DNA of 64,000 nt from Clostridia bacterium (GCA_017439085.1 JAFRTU010000003.1:1-64000); one strand, 5' to 3'. Positions 51,039-60,106 are shown, counted from the first letter of the stretch. The notes: generated by a model not told the origin, from the letters alone. A program made the numbers and translations.

Positions 51039-51041
51039 GGG

Positions 51042-51527
51042 TCACTCAAACGCCTTGCTCTTGTGCTTCTTTATTGCATAAAGGAATATCAGCCCAAGGA
51101 TTCCGCAGGATATAAGTTCTCCGATAAATACGGTCAGATACAGGAACGGCATTGAGTCCGTCACTTCGTATACAAGCTTGAGTATCGGAGGGATGATCAG
51201 TGTATTTGCCAGTATCGGAGGAACAGGAGCAAGCTTTTCATTCTTTTTCCTTAACAGATAGGTGAATACAGCTCCGATAAGAGTAGCTAGGCTGCCGAAT
51301 ATGATATCCCAGACGGCTGTTCCGGTGAGGAAGTTGGCAAGCAGGCACCCTATATAAAGACCGGGAATGGCTGCCGAGGTGAAGTAGGGGAGTATCGTAA
51401 GCGCCTCCGAGAAGCGTATCTGGATGACACCGCTTGCGATCCCAAGAAGGTTGGCAAGATATGTGAGTACCACATATAAAGCCGCGATCATGGCACTCTG
51501 TGCCACAAAGCGAATCTTTTCTCTCAT
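51042..51527 (-). CDS. queT: QueT family transporter (queuosine precursor uptake)
   Basis: The 161-residue protein has five to six membrane helices and fits the QueT S-component family (EKIRFVAQSAMIAALYVVLT, IQIRFSEALTILPYF). Such proteins work with an ECF energising module to import queuosine precursors such as preQ1. ATG 51527 is chosen because ACGGAG lies about ten bases upstream; the longer frame to 51578 has none. Its leader can fold (next entry). No queuosine synthesis genes are near. Confidence 0.85.
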   Translation of the reverse strand: MREKIRFVAQSAMIAALYVVLTYLANLLGIASGVIQIRFSEALTILPYFTSAAIPGLYIGCLLANFLTGTAVWDIIFGSLATLIGAVFTYLLRKKNEKLAPVPPILANTLIIPPILKLVYEVTDSMPFLYLTVFIGELISCGILGLIFLYAIKKHKSKAFE

Positions 51528-51534
51528 TATATAT

Positions 51535-51586
51535 TTTCTCCGTAGTTTTGTTTTAAGTGAGGATGGTTTCGAACTCACTAGTTTGG
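51535..51586 (-). promoter_or_regulatory. hairpin leader of queT, possible preQ1-responsive element
   Basis: Read on the minus strand, GTGAG-TTCGAAACCATC-CTCAC is followed by an A-rich tail, TTAAAACAAAACTA, and then the CGGAG binding site. This order (small stem, A-rich tail, ribosome site) is that of preQ1 class I riboswitches, which often precede queT. The loop does not show the usual complement to the CUA of the tail, so the assignment is weak. Confidence 0.3.
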
Positions 51587-51654
51587 AATTATGTCATGTT
51601 TTATCTGTTTTATCAAGCCTTTCCCAAGACAGAAGGCAAGCAATATGTACATCA

Positions 51655-51663
51655 TGATATAAT
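51655..51663 (+). promoter_or_regulatory. extended -10 promoter of the phosphoribosyltransferase gene
   Basis: TGATATAAT is a perfect extended -10. The transcript would start only about ten bases before the AGAGAGGTGAT binding site. No -35 is seen. Confidence 0.5.
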
Positions 51664-51686
51664 AAAAAAAAGAGAGGTGATCATAT

Positions 51687-52214
51687 ATGACTGAAAATGA
51701 AGTAAGGGAATTGTTAAATGAGATCCTCATAAGGGATGAAGACGGGAAATACGATCTTCTTCCGGTATATGCAAACAGGGAGCTCTTCAGCTCCATCGTG
51801 GACATACTGTCGGAAGGGTTCGAAGGCAAAGTGGATTATGTCATTGCTCCTGAGGCCATGGGATGGGTGCTTGGAGTGGCAGTAGCTTCCAGGCTGAATG
51901 CCGGTTTTGCAGGTGTCAGAAAACTGGAAAACAGCTCATATCTCAATCAGGACATCTGTCGTGTGATCTTCATGGATCACAAGAAAGAGAGGAGGAGCTT
52001 TGGGGTGCCGCTCACATGGGAGGCAAAAAAAAAACGTGTTCTCATCATAGATGACTGGATAAAGACCGGAAGCCAGATACAGGCTCTGATAAGCCTTTGT
52101 GAGAGGTTCGACTGCAGGATACAGGGCATAGGAGTTATCGGAGCAGACAGGAAGGATCTAATAAGCGAGTGGCTTAACAGCAAACTTCTGAGATGCATAG
52201 ACATAGGTGAATGA
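51687..52214 (+). CDS. type I phosphoribosyltransferase family protein
   Basis: The 175-residue protein has the PRPP-binding loop RVLIIDDWIKTGSQIQALIS, with VDYVIAPEAMGWVLGVAVAS as the upstream glycine-rich loop. It resembles adenine phosphoribosyltransferase-type proteins, but the base-binding part does not allow a substrate call; it could be a purine salvage enzyme or a regulator with this fold. Confidence 0.75.
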   Translation: MTENEVRELLNEILIRDEDGKYDLLPVYANRELFSSIVDILSEGFEGKVDYVIAPEAMGWVLGVAVASRLNAGFAGVRKLENSSYLNQDICRVIFMDHKKERRSFGVPLTWEAKKKRVLIIDDWIKTGSQIQALISLCERFDCRIQGIGVIGADRKDLISEWLNSKLLRCIDIGE

Positions 52215-52220
52215 ATCCAG

Positions 52221-52257
52221 GGACCTGCATATTAAAAGCAGGTCCTCTCCTTTTTTT
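52221..52257 (+). terminator. intrinsic terminator abutting the next start codon
   Basis: GGACCTGC / GCAGGTCC with a nine-base loop, then CTCC and seven Ts. The T-run ends three bases before ATG 52261. It ends the phosphoribosyltransferase message but leaves no room for a promoter or binding site for the HAD gene. Confidence 0.85.
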
Positions 52258-52260
52258 GAT

Positions 52261-52998
52261 ATGATAAAGAACATCATTTTCGATCTGTATGGGACTCTTG
52301 TGGACATACGTACTGATGAGACTTTGCCTAGCCTGTGGAAAGCTATTGCCGGATACTATACCGATCACGGAGCAACGTATGATCCTTTTCTCATTAGGGA
52401 ACGGTATCACTTTTACGTAGAGAAAGAGTACTCTGAAGCAAGGAGGCTGCTTCCATTTGTCAGCCATCATGACATAGACATAAGGGAAGTGTTTGGGAAA
52501 ATGTATGAAGAGAAGGGAACGATCCCTTCAAAACAGCTCCTTTCCGATACGGCAGGGTATTTCAGGCATGAGTCCACGGTCTTCATACGTCTGTATGAAG
52601 GCACCCATGAGCTTCTCGGAAGACTCAGAGAAGAAGGAAGGAAGACGATTCTCCTTTCAAATGCACAAAGTTCTTTCACTATTCCGGAATTAAGAGAACT
52701 TGGGATAATAGACATGTTCGATGCCATATACATCAGCAGTGATTACAGAATGTCCAAACCGGAGAGATTATTCTTTGAAAAAGCTATGGAAGAGCAGGGA
52801 CTGGAACGTGCAGAGACTGTAATGGTGGGGAACGACGATATATCGGATATAAAGGGGGCAAAAGAGGCCGGGCTGAACACTGTGTATATAAGACAGGACA
52901 TCTCACCGGAACCATTGCAGCCCATAGAGGCTGACAGGATGATTATGGACGGGGATGTAAAAAGAATATACGGAGCCATAAAGAGCCTGGAAGGATGA
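52261..52998 (+). CDS. HAD superfamily hydrolase
   Basis: The 245-residue phosphatase-like protein has motif I IFDLYGTLVDI (nucleophile aspartate), motif II LLSNAQSSFT, motif III lysine in KPERLFFEKAMEEQG, and motif IV VMVGNDDISDIKGAKEAGL. The substrate is unknown. The start is odd: a strong terminator lies directly before it and no Shine-Dalgarno is visible. A GTG at 52207, overlapping the previous stop and preceded by AGG, would read through the hairpin and add 18 residues, so translation might be coupled when the terminator is bypassed. Confidence 0.82.
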   Translation: MIKNIIFDLYGTLVDIRTDETLPSLWKAIAGYYTDHGATYDPFLIRERYHFYVEKEYSEARRLLPFVSHHDIDIREVFGKMYEEKGTIPSKQLLSDTAGYFRHESTVFIRLYEGTHELLGRLREEGRKTILLSNAQSSFTIPELRELGIIDMFDAIYISSDYRMSKPERLFFEKAMEEQGLERAETVMVGNDDISDIKGAKEAGLNTVYIRQDISPEPLQPIEADRMIMDGDVKRIYGAIKSLEG

Positions 52999-53001
52999 CA
53001 T

Positions 53002-53658
53002 ATGAAGGAAATAAGGACTGACGGAATAACATTCATTTCCCCGGTACCCGAGGGGACGGAGGAATGGTATTACGGATTGAACTATGATCACGGGGATCTG
53101 TACGAGGCCGAAGAACTATATAAGCAGGGATTCGAGATAGATGGAAGGGATCTCATATTGATCAGATATCCCGAAGGTAAGATATTTAGGCCGGTCCCAA
53201 AAAGGAAGGGAACATATGTGGAATCACCGGTGTACCTTGAAAACGGCATATATATCCTCATGGTGGATTTCGAGTATGGAAAGATCATCATATACCGTTT
53301 CGACTGTGAGGACCTTGAGACTTCTGTCGTCAAGGTCCTTCCGATGGACATGATTGCTGACTGTTACAACCTGAAACTGCATACGGCTCCCCTATGCCTC
53401 ACAAGACAGGGAGCAGAAGACGGGCGTTTTGACATCTACTGGCCTGAAAGAACGGGCTTTGCAATGGGTGAGCACGAAACGTTCTTCCTCAGAGACGGTA
53501 ACAAACTGTATTTCAATAAATGGCATGAAGAGGGTGATGGTCCGGACTACAGGTTCTGGGAGGAGACCGTAGTAAGAGATCTTAACGGGAAGGTCACGGA
53601 TATACTGGAGGGAGACGTCAAGGTGATGCCAAACGGAGAAACGTGGCATCTGAGCTGA
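53002..53658 (+). CDS. uncharacterised 218-residue protein
   Basis: I do not recognise the family. The protein is acidic, soluble, without signal peptide or helices that could span a membrane, and rich in aromatic beta-strand-like segments (GIYILMVDFEYGKIIIYRF, NKLYFNKWHEEGDGPDYRFW). It starts three bases after the HAD stop and precedes a GyrI-like gene by 21 bp, so the three are probably one operon. Confidence 0.7.
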   Translation: MKEIRTDGITFISPVPEGTEEWYYGLNYDHGDLYEAEELYKQGFEIDGRDLILIRYPEGKIFRPVPKRKGTYVESPVYLENGIYILMVDFEYGKIIIYRFDCEDLETSVVKVLPMDMIADCYNLKLHTAPLCLTRQGAEDGRFDIYWPERTGFAMGEHETFFLRDGNKLYFNKWHEEGDGPDYRFWEETVVRDLNGKVTDILEGDVKVMPNGETWHLS

Positions 53659-53679
53659 TCAGTATAAAGGAGAAGGGAC

Positions 53680-54312
53680 ATGGCTTTTGATTTCAGAAAA
53701 GAATACAGGGAATACTATATGCCGAAGACAAAACCGGAGATAGTGGAAGTTCCGGCAATGAAATACATAGCCGTAAAGGGCAAAGGAGATCCGAATGAGG
53801 AGGATGGGGAATACAAGAAGGCAATAGGAGTCCTGTATGCGATCGCCTATACAATAAAGATGAGCAAGAAGGGTGATCATAGGATGGAAGGGTATTTCGA
53901 CTTTGTGGTCCCGCCCCTGGAAGGATTTTGGTGGCAGGAGGACAGGACGGGCATCGATTATTCAAGAAAAGACCTGTTCCAGTGGATCTCTGTTATACGG
54001 GTACCCGATTTCGTGACTCGGGAAGAATTCGACTGGGCTGTTTCGGAGGTTGAAAGGAAAAAGCATTTGGACTGCTCCAAAGCAGAGCTCATGGAGATAG
54101 AGGAGGGACTCTGTGTGCAGATCATGCATGAAGGTTCGTTTGATTCAGAGGGGGAAAGCATCTGCGTCATGGATGGATTCGCTGCCGATCAGGGATATGA
54201 TATAGATATCAGTAATACACGGCACCATCATGAGATCTATCATTCTGATGCGAGACGAGTTGCTCCTGATAAATGGAAGACAGTGATACGTCATCCGATA
54301 AAGAAAGTATAA
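53680..54312 (+). CDS. GyrI-like small-molecule-binding domain protein
   Basis: The 210-residue protein opens with FDFRKEYREYYMPKTKPEIV then EVPAMKYIAVKGKGDPNE, and has the two-lobed GyrI-like pattern of ligand-binding domains (VVPPLEGFWWQE). The central part fits stand-alone GyrI-like proteins of Firmicutes that lack a DNA-binding region. AAAGGAGAAGG precedes ATG 53680. The ligand is unknown. Confidence 0.78.
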   Translation: MAFDFRKEYREYYMPKTKPEIVEVPAMKYIAVKGKGDPNEEDGEYKKAIGVLYAIAYTIKMSKKGDHRMEGYFDFVVPPLEGFWWQEDRTGIDYSRKDLFQWISVIRVPDFVTREEFDWAVSEVERKKHLDCSKAELMEIEEGLCVQIMHEGSFDSEGESICVMDGFAADQGYDIDISNTRHHHEIYHSDARRVAPDKWKTVIRHPIKKV

Positions 54313-54328
54313 AAATGGGCGAAACAAA

Positions 54329-54353
54329 AAAGGGCGGGATAAACCGCCCTTTC
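54329..54353. terminator. bidirectional terminator
   Basis: AAAGGGCGG / CCGCCCTTT with A-run before and T-rich stretch after. It lies between the convergent GyrI-like and MFS genes. Confidence 0.85.
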
Positions 54354-54372
54354 GTTGTTTTGTTTATCTTAT

Positions 54373-55608
54373 TCATTCCGTGATTCTGGAGTAATCCACG
54401 AACTCGGTCTTCAACACATTCTTTATGAAGATAAAGCTTAGGGTGTAGAGAACGGATACGATCAACATCATGATTCCGCTTATGAGGTAATAGTTCCTTA
54501 TTCCGGAAGCCTCTATTATGAGACCGCCTATAAGGTTACCTGCTATACCTGCTATTGCAGATACGGATGCTGCAAGAGTTTGGGCTGTTGCCTGAAGCTC
54601 GTTCGGAGCAAGGCTCATCACGAATCTGATCGAACCGGCCTGGGTGAATCCGCTTGCTATACCGGAAAGCGTGGTCACGGCTATAAGCATCCAGAATGAG
54701 GTTATGAAGCTCATCGTAAGACCCTGTAATGCCCAGAAAAGAGCCGAAAGAATGACCATAGTCCTGTAACTTATCTTCTTTACAAGCTTATTGGACAGGA
54801 GGAGCATGGGGATCTCAAAGGCAGCTCTGTATGCCTGGATATATCCGACGTATCCCATGCTGTTACCCATCTCCTTAAGCAGATAGGGCTGGAACGTACC
54901 GATAGAGTTCTGAGGTATGTGCTGGAATATCACGAAGATTATGTATGCAATGTAATATGGGTTTTTGAATAGTTTATCAAAGGGCATCTCGGAGAATTTC
55001 AGAGGTACCACGTTCTTTCCGCCTTTATCTGATACTTCTCGTAGTGAACTTGCAAAGTACAGACATGGGATGAAGAGTATCGCAAGGAGATAGAATGTGA
55101 TGTATGCGTTTTCCTCCACTATCACTGCGCCGAGGATCAGGCAGGTTATGACCCAGGATAAAGATCCCCAGGATCTTACGAATCCGAAGAACGTTCCCGT
55201 GTTGTGTGCTCCGTTTATGACCGTTGTTTCCATGAGAGTGGAAGTCGGTGCCAGAAAGAATATGGACAGAAGAAGGAACAGTACAAAAAGAGGGAATCCG
55301 AATATCTTTACATTGCTCGTCAAAGGTACAAGGGCTGAGGTAATAATGGCTCCGAGAAGAAATAGGTTATGGGCCTTTGCGGTGGATCTCAGCTTGTCTC
55401 CAAAAGCACCTCCGATAGGTGTGGAGACGATGGAGATGGCTGATCCAATGGAGTTGATCAGGCTCACTTCACTGACTGAGTAGCCGAGGTTCTCGAGGAA
55501 CACTGTCCGGAACATGGCTGCGGAGTACGCTGCCCAGTAGGTGGCCTCGAAGCCTCCGAGTCTGAAGATCCATTTGTTCTGTTTGTTTCTGACTCTTTCC
55601 TTTTTCAT
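54373..55608 (-). CDS. major facilitator superfamily transporter
   Basis: The 411-residue protein has 12 membrane helices. The N-terminal half reads FEATYWAAYSAAMFRTVFLE, then ENLGYSVSEVSLINSIGSAIS, and the loop 2-3 region GGAFGDKLR corresponds to the MFS signature. It looks like the MFS_1-like group of H+-coupled nutrient or sugar transporters. It is the last gene of a minus-strand group with the radical SAM and MBL genes. Substrate unknown. Confidence 0.82.
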   Translation of the reverse strand: MKKERVRNKQNKWIFRLGGFEATYWAAYSAAMFRTVFLENLGYSVSEVSLINSIGSAISIVSTPIGGAFGDKLRSTAKAHNLFLLGAIITSALVPLTSNVKIFGFPLFVLFLLLSIFFLAPTSTLMETTVINGAHNTGTFFGFVRSWGSLSWVITCLILGAVIVEENAYITFYLLAILFIPCLYFASSLREVSDKGGKNVVPLKFSEMPFDKLFKNPYYIAYIIFVIFQHIPQNSIGTFQPYLLKEMGNSMGYVGYIQAYRAAFEIPMLLLSNKLVKKISYRTMVILSALFWALQGLTMSFITSFWMLIAVTTLSGIASGFTQAGSIRFVMSLAPNELQATAQTLAASVSAIAGIAGNLIGGLIIEASGIRNYYLISGIMMLIVSVLYTLSFIFIKNVLKTEFVDYSRITE

Positions 55609-55645
55609 TTTTCAAATCTCTTTTTTCAAAATCTCTATGTGTTGA

Positions 55646-56533
55646 TTATACCCCTGTAAGGTCGAATTTGGGAATCATCTCTTCCGTTGCGGATGAGAGA
55701 TCCTGAAGGAATCCGTTCTCCAGAGAAGATCCAAGAAGATACTGCTCGCAGACCCCGTATTCCTCTTCGGAGACCGGTCTTGACAGTTCTGCAGGAACGC
55801 CTTCCATGGGGGTGTACTGGCTCATGAGGCTGAACATGATGCTAGAGGGATCAAAATTCTCTTCTATGATATCCATTACCCTTAATGTATTGAACACATT
55901 GTTCGGAAGGATCAGATGCCGTATGAGGACGCCCTTTTTCAGAATGCCTTCGTCATCGATTTCAACGGGGCCGACCTGGTCGTACATCTCCTTTATGGCT
56001 GCAAGAGCGACCTTCGGATAGTCGGGAGCGGAGGAATACTTTTCAGCAACGGAAGAGAGGGCATATTTGAAGTCGGGAAGATAAACATCCACCTTTCCTC
56101 TCAACAGCCGGAGAGATTCAGGCTTCTCATATCCGCTTGAATTGTATACCACGGGTATCCCCGGATCCTTTTCAAGAGCTTTGGTGATCGCAGTGATATA
56201 GTGGGCACCTGTCACGAGATTGATGTTGTGGGCACCCTGTTCCCTGAGCTCTGAGAAGATCTCTCTTAACCGTTCGATGCTTACCGTTTTTCCTGCATCC
56301 GATCCTTCTCTGCTGATCTCTTTGTTCTGGCAGTATACGCAGTGCAGGTTGCAGCCTGTGAAAAACACTGTTCCGCTCCCTCTTGTTCCGGAAATACAAG
56401 GTTCCTCTCCGAAATGAAGGGCAGCTCTTGCAATCCTGGGAAGAGTTCCGGATGAGCAGGTTCCTTCACCGGTATCATAGGATCTTGTTGCTCTGCAGTT
56501 CCTGGGACAGAGAGAGCATATAAATTCATTCAT
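55646..56533 (-). CDS. radical SAM protein, PflA-like
   Basis: The 295-residue protein has an N-terminal cysteine pair region (NEFICSLCPRNCRATR) and then the radical SAM cluster motif CNLHCVYC (CxxxCxxC) following GTVFFTGC. The C-terminal half completes the partial barrel (VYLPDFKYALSSVAEKYSSA, IRHLILPNNV). It is close to pyruvate-formate-lyase activating enzyme-like proteins with extra N-terminal cysteines. Its target is not nearby. The start is uncertain: ATG 56533 overlaps the upstream gene by eight bases; ATG 56545 or 56563 are possible. Confidence 0.85.
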   Translation of the reverse strand: MNEFICSLCPRNCRATRSYDTGEGTCSSGTLPRIARAALHFGEEPCISGTRGSGTVFFTGCNLHCVYCQNKEISREGSDAGKTVSIERLREIFSELREQGAHNINLVTGAHYITAITKALEKDPGIPVVYNSSGYEKPESLRLLRGKVDVYLPDFKYALSSVAEKYSSAPDYPKVALAAIKEMYDQVGPVEIDDEGILKKGVLIRHLILPNNVFNTLRVMDIIEENFDPSSIMFSLMSQYTPMEGVPAELSRPVSEEEYGVCEQYLLGSSLENGFLQDLSSATEEMIPKFDLTGV

Positions 56534-57227
56534 CTTTATTACCATAGAAGAAGGATATCCCATTGTGGGTCCAGAGTCTGGTCGGAAGATCGAATGGAGC
56601 GGGCTTTACTGTCCCTCTGCCCTCAAGTACTGCCTTAGCTGCCTTTATGACCTCATCTATCAGATCTTTTCTGAGTCCGTATTCATGATGGCACGGATAG
56701 ATCGCCTTGATCGGAAGATCCATCTTTTTCAAATCCTCCAGCGTGAAGATGAGGGCTTCCATGGAGCGTCCCTCTCCGAACATGAACATCGGCCCTTTCA
56801 TGAGGGAGTCTCCGGACAGGAGTATGCCTCTGTCTTCCTCAAATAGCATTATATGCCCGGGCGTATGTCCCGGAGTAAGAATGATCTTCCATCTCATGTT
56901 ACCGAGATCGATCACGTCTCCATCAAACAGAGGGCGTACGAGGCTCTTCATTTCTGGATCGTTGTATCTGTGCATCTCTGCCACGTGCATGAATATCCTG
57001 TTGAACAGCCTGTTTGCACCAGTGTGGTCCCTGTCAGCATGGGTGTTCACCACGAAAATGGGCTTTTGGGTAATGTTCTTTCTGATGTAAGAAGCGACAT
57101 CGGCATCTCCGAAGCCGGTATCAGCAAGCATTGCCTCGTTGTCTCCGATGGCGAGGAACATCCTTACTCCGCCATCCTCTATCAGGTATATGTCCTTATC
57201 TATCAGTTCATGCGTCAGTTCTGCCAT
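56526..57227 (-). CDS. MBL-fold metallohydrolase
   Basis: The 233-residue metallo-beta-lactamase-fold protein has the metal motif THADRDHTG (H-x-D-x-D-H form), ILTPGHTPGH, LLSGDSLM and the final histidine in YPCHHEYG. The altered first motif (Asp in place of the second His) is seen in some hydrolases of the fold. AAAGGAGA precedes ATG 57227; the frame runs further upstream without a site. Substrate unknown. Confidence 0.85.
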   Translation of the reverse strand: MAELTHELIDKDIYLIEDGGVRMFLAIGDNEAMLADTGFGDADVASYIRKNITQKPIFVVNTHADRDHTGANRLFNRIFMHVAEMHRYNDPEMKSLVRPLFDGDVIDLGNMRWKIILTPGHTPGHIMLFEEDRGILLSGDSLMKGPMFMFGEGRSMEALIFTLEDLKKMDLPIKAIYPCHHEYGLRKDLIDEVIKAAKAVLEGRGTVKPAPFDLPTRLWTHNGISFFYGNKDE

Positions 57228-57258
57228 AATCTGTCTCCTTTTTAAGCATTTCAAGGTG

Positions 57259-57264
57259 ATTATA
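57259..57264 (-). promoter_or_regulatory. -10 element of the MBL gene group
   Basis: On the minus strand GGGTATAATC gives a perfect TATAAT; TTTTCA at 17 bp is a poor -35. It would drive the MBL, radical SAM and MFS genes. Confidence 0.4.
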
Positions 57265-57364
57265 CCCGTATATATGTCCGGTGAAAAGATAAGAGCGGGC
57301 CGACCCATTGAAGTAGAGCTCTGATATGGTTTATGATATTGATAACAAAAACGGGAAGGGACTT

Positions 57365-58516
57365 ATGGATATGGAAAAGGGACTTTTCAGACTGCCACTC
57401 ATGATCATGAGAGGAGGCACCAGCAGAGGAGAATATATCCTCGAGAAAGACATGCCTGAAGACAGAAACGACTGGGATAAGGTGCTATTAAGGCTAATGG
57501 GCAGTCCGGACAAGAAACAGATAGACGGGCTTGGAGGAGCTCAGTCCGTCACCAGCAAGGTGGCCATTCTGAAAAGATCGGAAAGGGAAGATGCGGATGT
57601 GGATTATACCTTTGCCCAGGTCTCCATTGACAAGCCCATCGTGAGCTATAAGGGGAACTGCGGAAACATCTCTTCTGGAGTCGGACCATTTGCAATAGAG
57701 AAAGGGCTCGTGCCGATAACCGGGGAAATGACAAGCGTAAGGATCTATAACACCAATACTGACAAGATAATAGTATCTGACGTGAACACCAGGGGCGGTA
57801 AGGTGAACTATGAGGGAGATTACCATATAGCTGGTGTGCCCGGAACTGCTTCGCCTGTGAGACTGAAATTCAGGGAGCCTGCAGGGACTCTCGGAAGGGG
57901 GCTGCTTCCTACGGGCAACGTGAAGGACGTACTTGATGTCCCGGGTTTAGGAAAGATCGAGGTCTCAATAGTCGATGCAGCAAATCCCTTGGTATTTGCA
58001 AGGGCAAAGGATCTAGGGCTCACATGTCTTGAATCTCCGGATGATATCAACTCGGATGAAAAGGCTCTTGAGCTTTTGGAGACCGTGAGAGGCCTCGCTG
58101 CTGTTAAGATAGGACTCATAGATGACTATAAGGTGTCTGCTTGGGAGACACCGGGCATACCGAAGATGACATATGTTGCAGAGAGCAGGGATTATACCAC
58201 TTTTGACGGCAAGGAGATAAAAAAAGAAGAAGTGGACCTTCTTTCACGCATGATGTCCATGCAGAAGGCACATCAGAGCTATGCGATGACAGGTGCCATG
58301 TGTACCGCTGCTGCGGCAGTGATCAAGGGTAGCATAGTGGAGGAAGTACTGAACACTGAAACCGATCTGAAGAATATAAGAATCGGGCACCCAGGGGGCA
58401 TACTGGAATGCGGAGTCGATCATGTCGAGACGGATGGACTTCCCGAGATAGAAGACACTTTCGGATACAGAACGGCAAACCTTCTGATGGAAGGAACGGC
58501 ATATATAAGACTTTGA
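57365..58516 (+). CDS. PrpF-family isomerase
   Basis: The 383-residue protein belongs to the PrpF group with diaminopimelate-epimerase fold. It has LPLMIMRGGTSRGEYILEKD at the start, GLGGAQSVTSKVAIL, YKGNCGNISSGVGPFAIEKG, and IGHPGGILE near the end. Characterised members isomerise 2-methylaconitate or related unsaturated acids (methylcitrate cycle and others). No prp genes are near, so the substrate is open. ATG 57365 is used because GGGAAGGGAC is just upstream; ATG 57326 lacks a site. Confidence 0.82.
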   Translation: MDMEKGLFRLPLMIMRGGTSRGEYILEKDMPEDRNDWDKVLLRLMGSPDKKQIDGLGGAQSVTSKVAILKRSEREDADVDYTFAQVSIDKPIVSYKGNCGNISSGVGPFAIEKGLVPITGEMTSVRIYNTNTDKIIVSDVNTRGGKVNYEGDYHIAGVPGTASPVRLKFREPAGTLGRGLLPTGNVKDVLDVPGLGKIEVSIVDAANPLVFARAKDLGLTCLESPDDINSDEKALELLETVRGLAAVKIGLIDDYKVSAWETPGIPKMTYVAESRDYTTFDGKEIKKEEVDLLSRMMSMQKAHQSYAMTGAMCTAAAAVIKGSIVEEVLNTETDLKNIRIGHPGGILECGVDHVETDGLPEIEDTFGYRTANLLMEGTAYIRL

Positions 58517-58528
58517 TCAGACACATAC

Positions 58529-58557
58529 AAAAAAGCCCGGCATTTGCCGGGCTTTTG
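58529..58557. terminator. bidirectional terminator
   Basis: AAAAGCCCGGCA / TGCCGGGCTTTT with a two-base loop, between the convergent PrpF-like and CNNM/CorC genes. Confidence 0.9.
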
Positions 58558-58571
58558 TCATTTCGGGATAA

Positions 58572-59924
58572 TCACTCTTCTGCAGATTCATCTTCTTCTT
58601 CGGACCTGTCTATGAGCGAGACCTTCGTCCACTCGATGTGGCGGTCCTCGATATCTGTGACTTCTATATGCATGTCATATATATCTATCTCGAAGGTAGT
58701 GTTGTCTTCCGGGATGGCACTCAGTCTGTCTATTATCAGACCGCCAAGAGTATCATAATCCGGGCTCTCGGGGATCTCGGTATTCAGTTCTTCTGCAATC
58801 TCGTCAAGAGGTGCGGCACCTGAGATCTTCCAAAGATTTTCGTCCAGTTTCTCGATCTCTTTTTCCTCCACGGGGTCGAATTCATCATAGATGTTTCCGA
58901 CTATGCATTCAAGGAGGTCTTCCATTGTTACGAGACCACTGGTGCCGCCGTATTCATCCACTACTATTGCTATATGAGTCTTCTTCGTCTGCATCTGGCG
59001 GAAAAGGACATCTGTATGGATAGTCTCCGGAACAAAGAATGGTTCTCTGATGAGTTCTTCGAGATCCTTCTTTTCTGTAGCATTGAGGTTAAGGAGAAAG
59101 TCTCTTGTTGCCAGTATTCCTATAACATCATCTGCATCTTCTCCGCATACGGGGAATCTTGAAAGACCGGAATCCGTGATGGTCTTCAGGATCTCATCTT
59201 CCGTATCGTCCTTCCAGACAACCTTCATGTCGGTCCTGTGTATCATGACTTCCTCTGCGGTCTGGTTGTTGAATTCGAAGATGTTCTCGATCATCTCTTT
59301 CTCTTCCGTCTCGATATTGTCTGTCTCTTCTGCAATATCCACCATCATACGGATCTCCTCCTCAGAAACTTCCTCAGTCTCCTTATGGGGATCTATGCCC
59401 AGTAAACGCAGTACGGCATTAGTGGATTTGGATAAAAGCCAGGTTATAGGGCGAAGTATCTTCTTTAACACGGTTACCGTTCCAAGGGTAAGCTTAATAA
59501 CACCATTGGTCTTCTGCATGGCTATACGCTTTGGTACCAGTTCTCCTAAAACGAGCGTGAAGAATGAAAGGATGAGGGTTATGATCACGACGCTCACGGA
59601 ATTTATGAAGCTGCGGGAAAAGGCGGTGACACCGACCTTGTTCACGAGCCAGTCGGTGAGCATGCTCGCAAAGTTATCGGCTGCGAATGCGGAACCGAGG
59701 AATCCTGCGAGAGTGATCCCCACCTGTATGGTGGAAAGGAAAGTCGTCGGCTCTTCCACTACCTTGAGGAGCTTCTGGGCTCTTTTGTCCCCCTCCTCGG
59801 CGGAATGCCTTACGACGTTTTCATTTACTGAAAGTATTGCGATCTCTGCTGCTGCAAAGAAAGCGTTGACAAGTATGAGGGCTGCCTGAAGCAGCAACTG
59901 TCGCCATATAGGACTACTGTCCAA
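58572..59924 (-). CDS. CNNM/HlyC-CorC family transporter (hemolysin family)
   Basis: The 450-residue protein has an N-terminal DUF21 membrane domain (ALILVNAFFAAAEIAILSVN, then LGELVPKRIAMQ), a CBS pair (about 215-335: VMIHRTDMKVVWKDDTEDEI; VVDEYGGTSGLVTMEDLLEC), and a C-terminal CorC/HlyC domain ending in an acidic tail. Members export or sense divalent cations such as Mg2+. Confidence 0.9.
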   Translation of the reverse strand: MDSSPIWRQLLLQAALILVNAFFAAAEIAILSVNENVVRHSAEEGDKRAQKLLKVVEEPTTFLSTIQVGITLAGFLGSAFAADNFASMLTDWLVNKVGVTAFSRSFINSVSVVIITLILSFFTLVLGELVPKRIAMQKTNGVIKLTLGTVTVLKKILRPITWLLSKSTNAVLRLLGIDPHKETEEVSEEEIRMMVDIAEETDNIETEEKEMIENIFEFNNQTAEEVMIHRTDMKVVWKDDTEDEILKTITDSGLSRFPVCGEDADDVIGILATRDFLLNLNATEKKDLEELIREPFFVPETIHTDVLFRQMQTKKTHIAIVVDEYGGTSGLVTMEDLLECIVGNIYDEFDPVEEKEIEKLDENLWKISGAAPLDEIAEELNTEIPESPDYDTLGGLIIDRLSAIPEDNTTFEIDIYDMHIEVTDIEDRHIEWTKVSLIDRSEEEDESAEE

Positions 59925-60106
59925 GAAATACTCACCTCCAATGAGTCACATAATGAGCAAATGATATCAAACTTTAAGGTGTTTTGCAAACGATAAAAGG
60001 AGGAAAAAAGAGAAAAAAAGAGGAAAACGGAGAAAAAATGAGAATATACAGTGATATCCATGACTGTTTTTTGACTCTTTTTGGCAGAATTCGGCGAACT
60101 GTGGCA

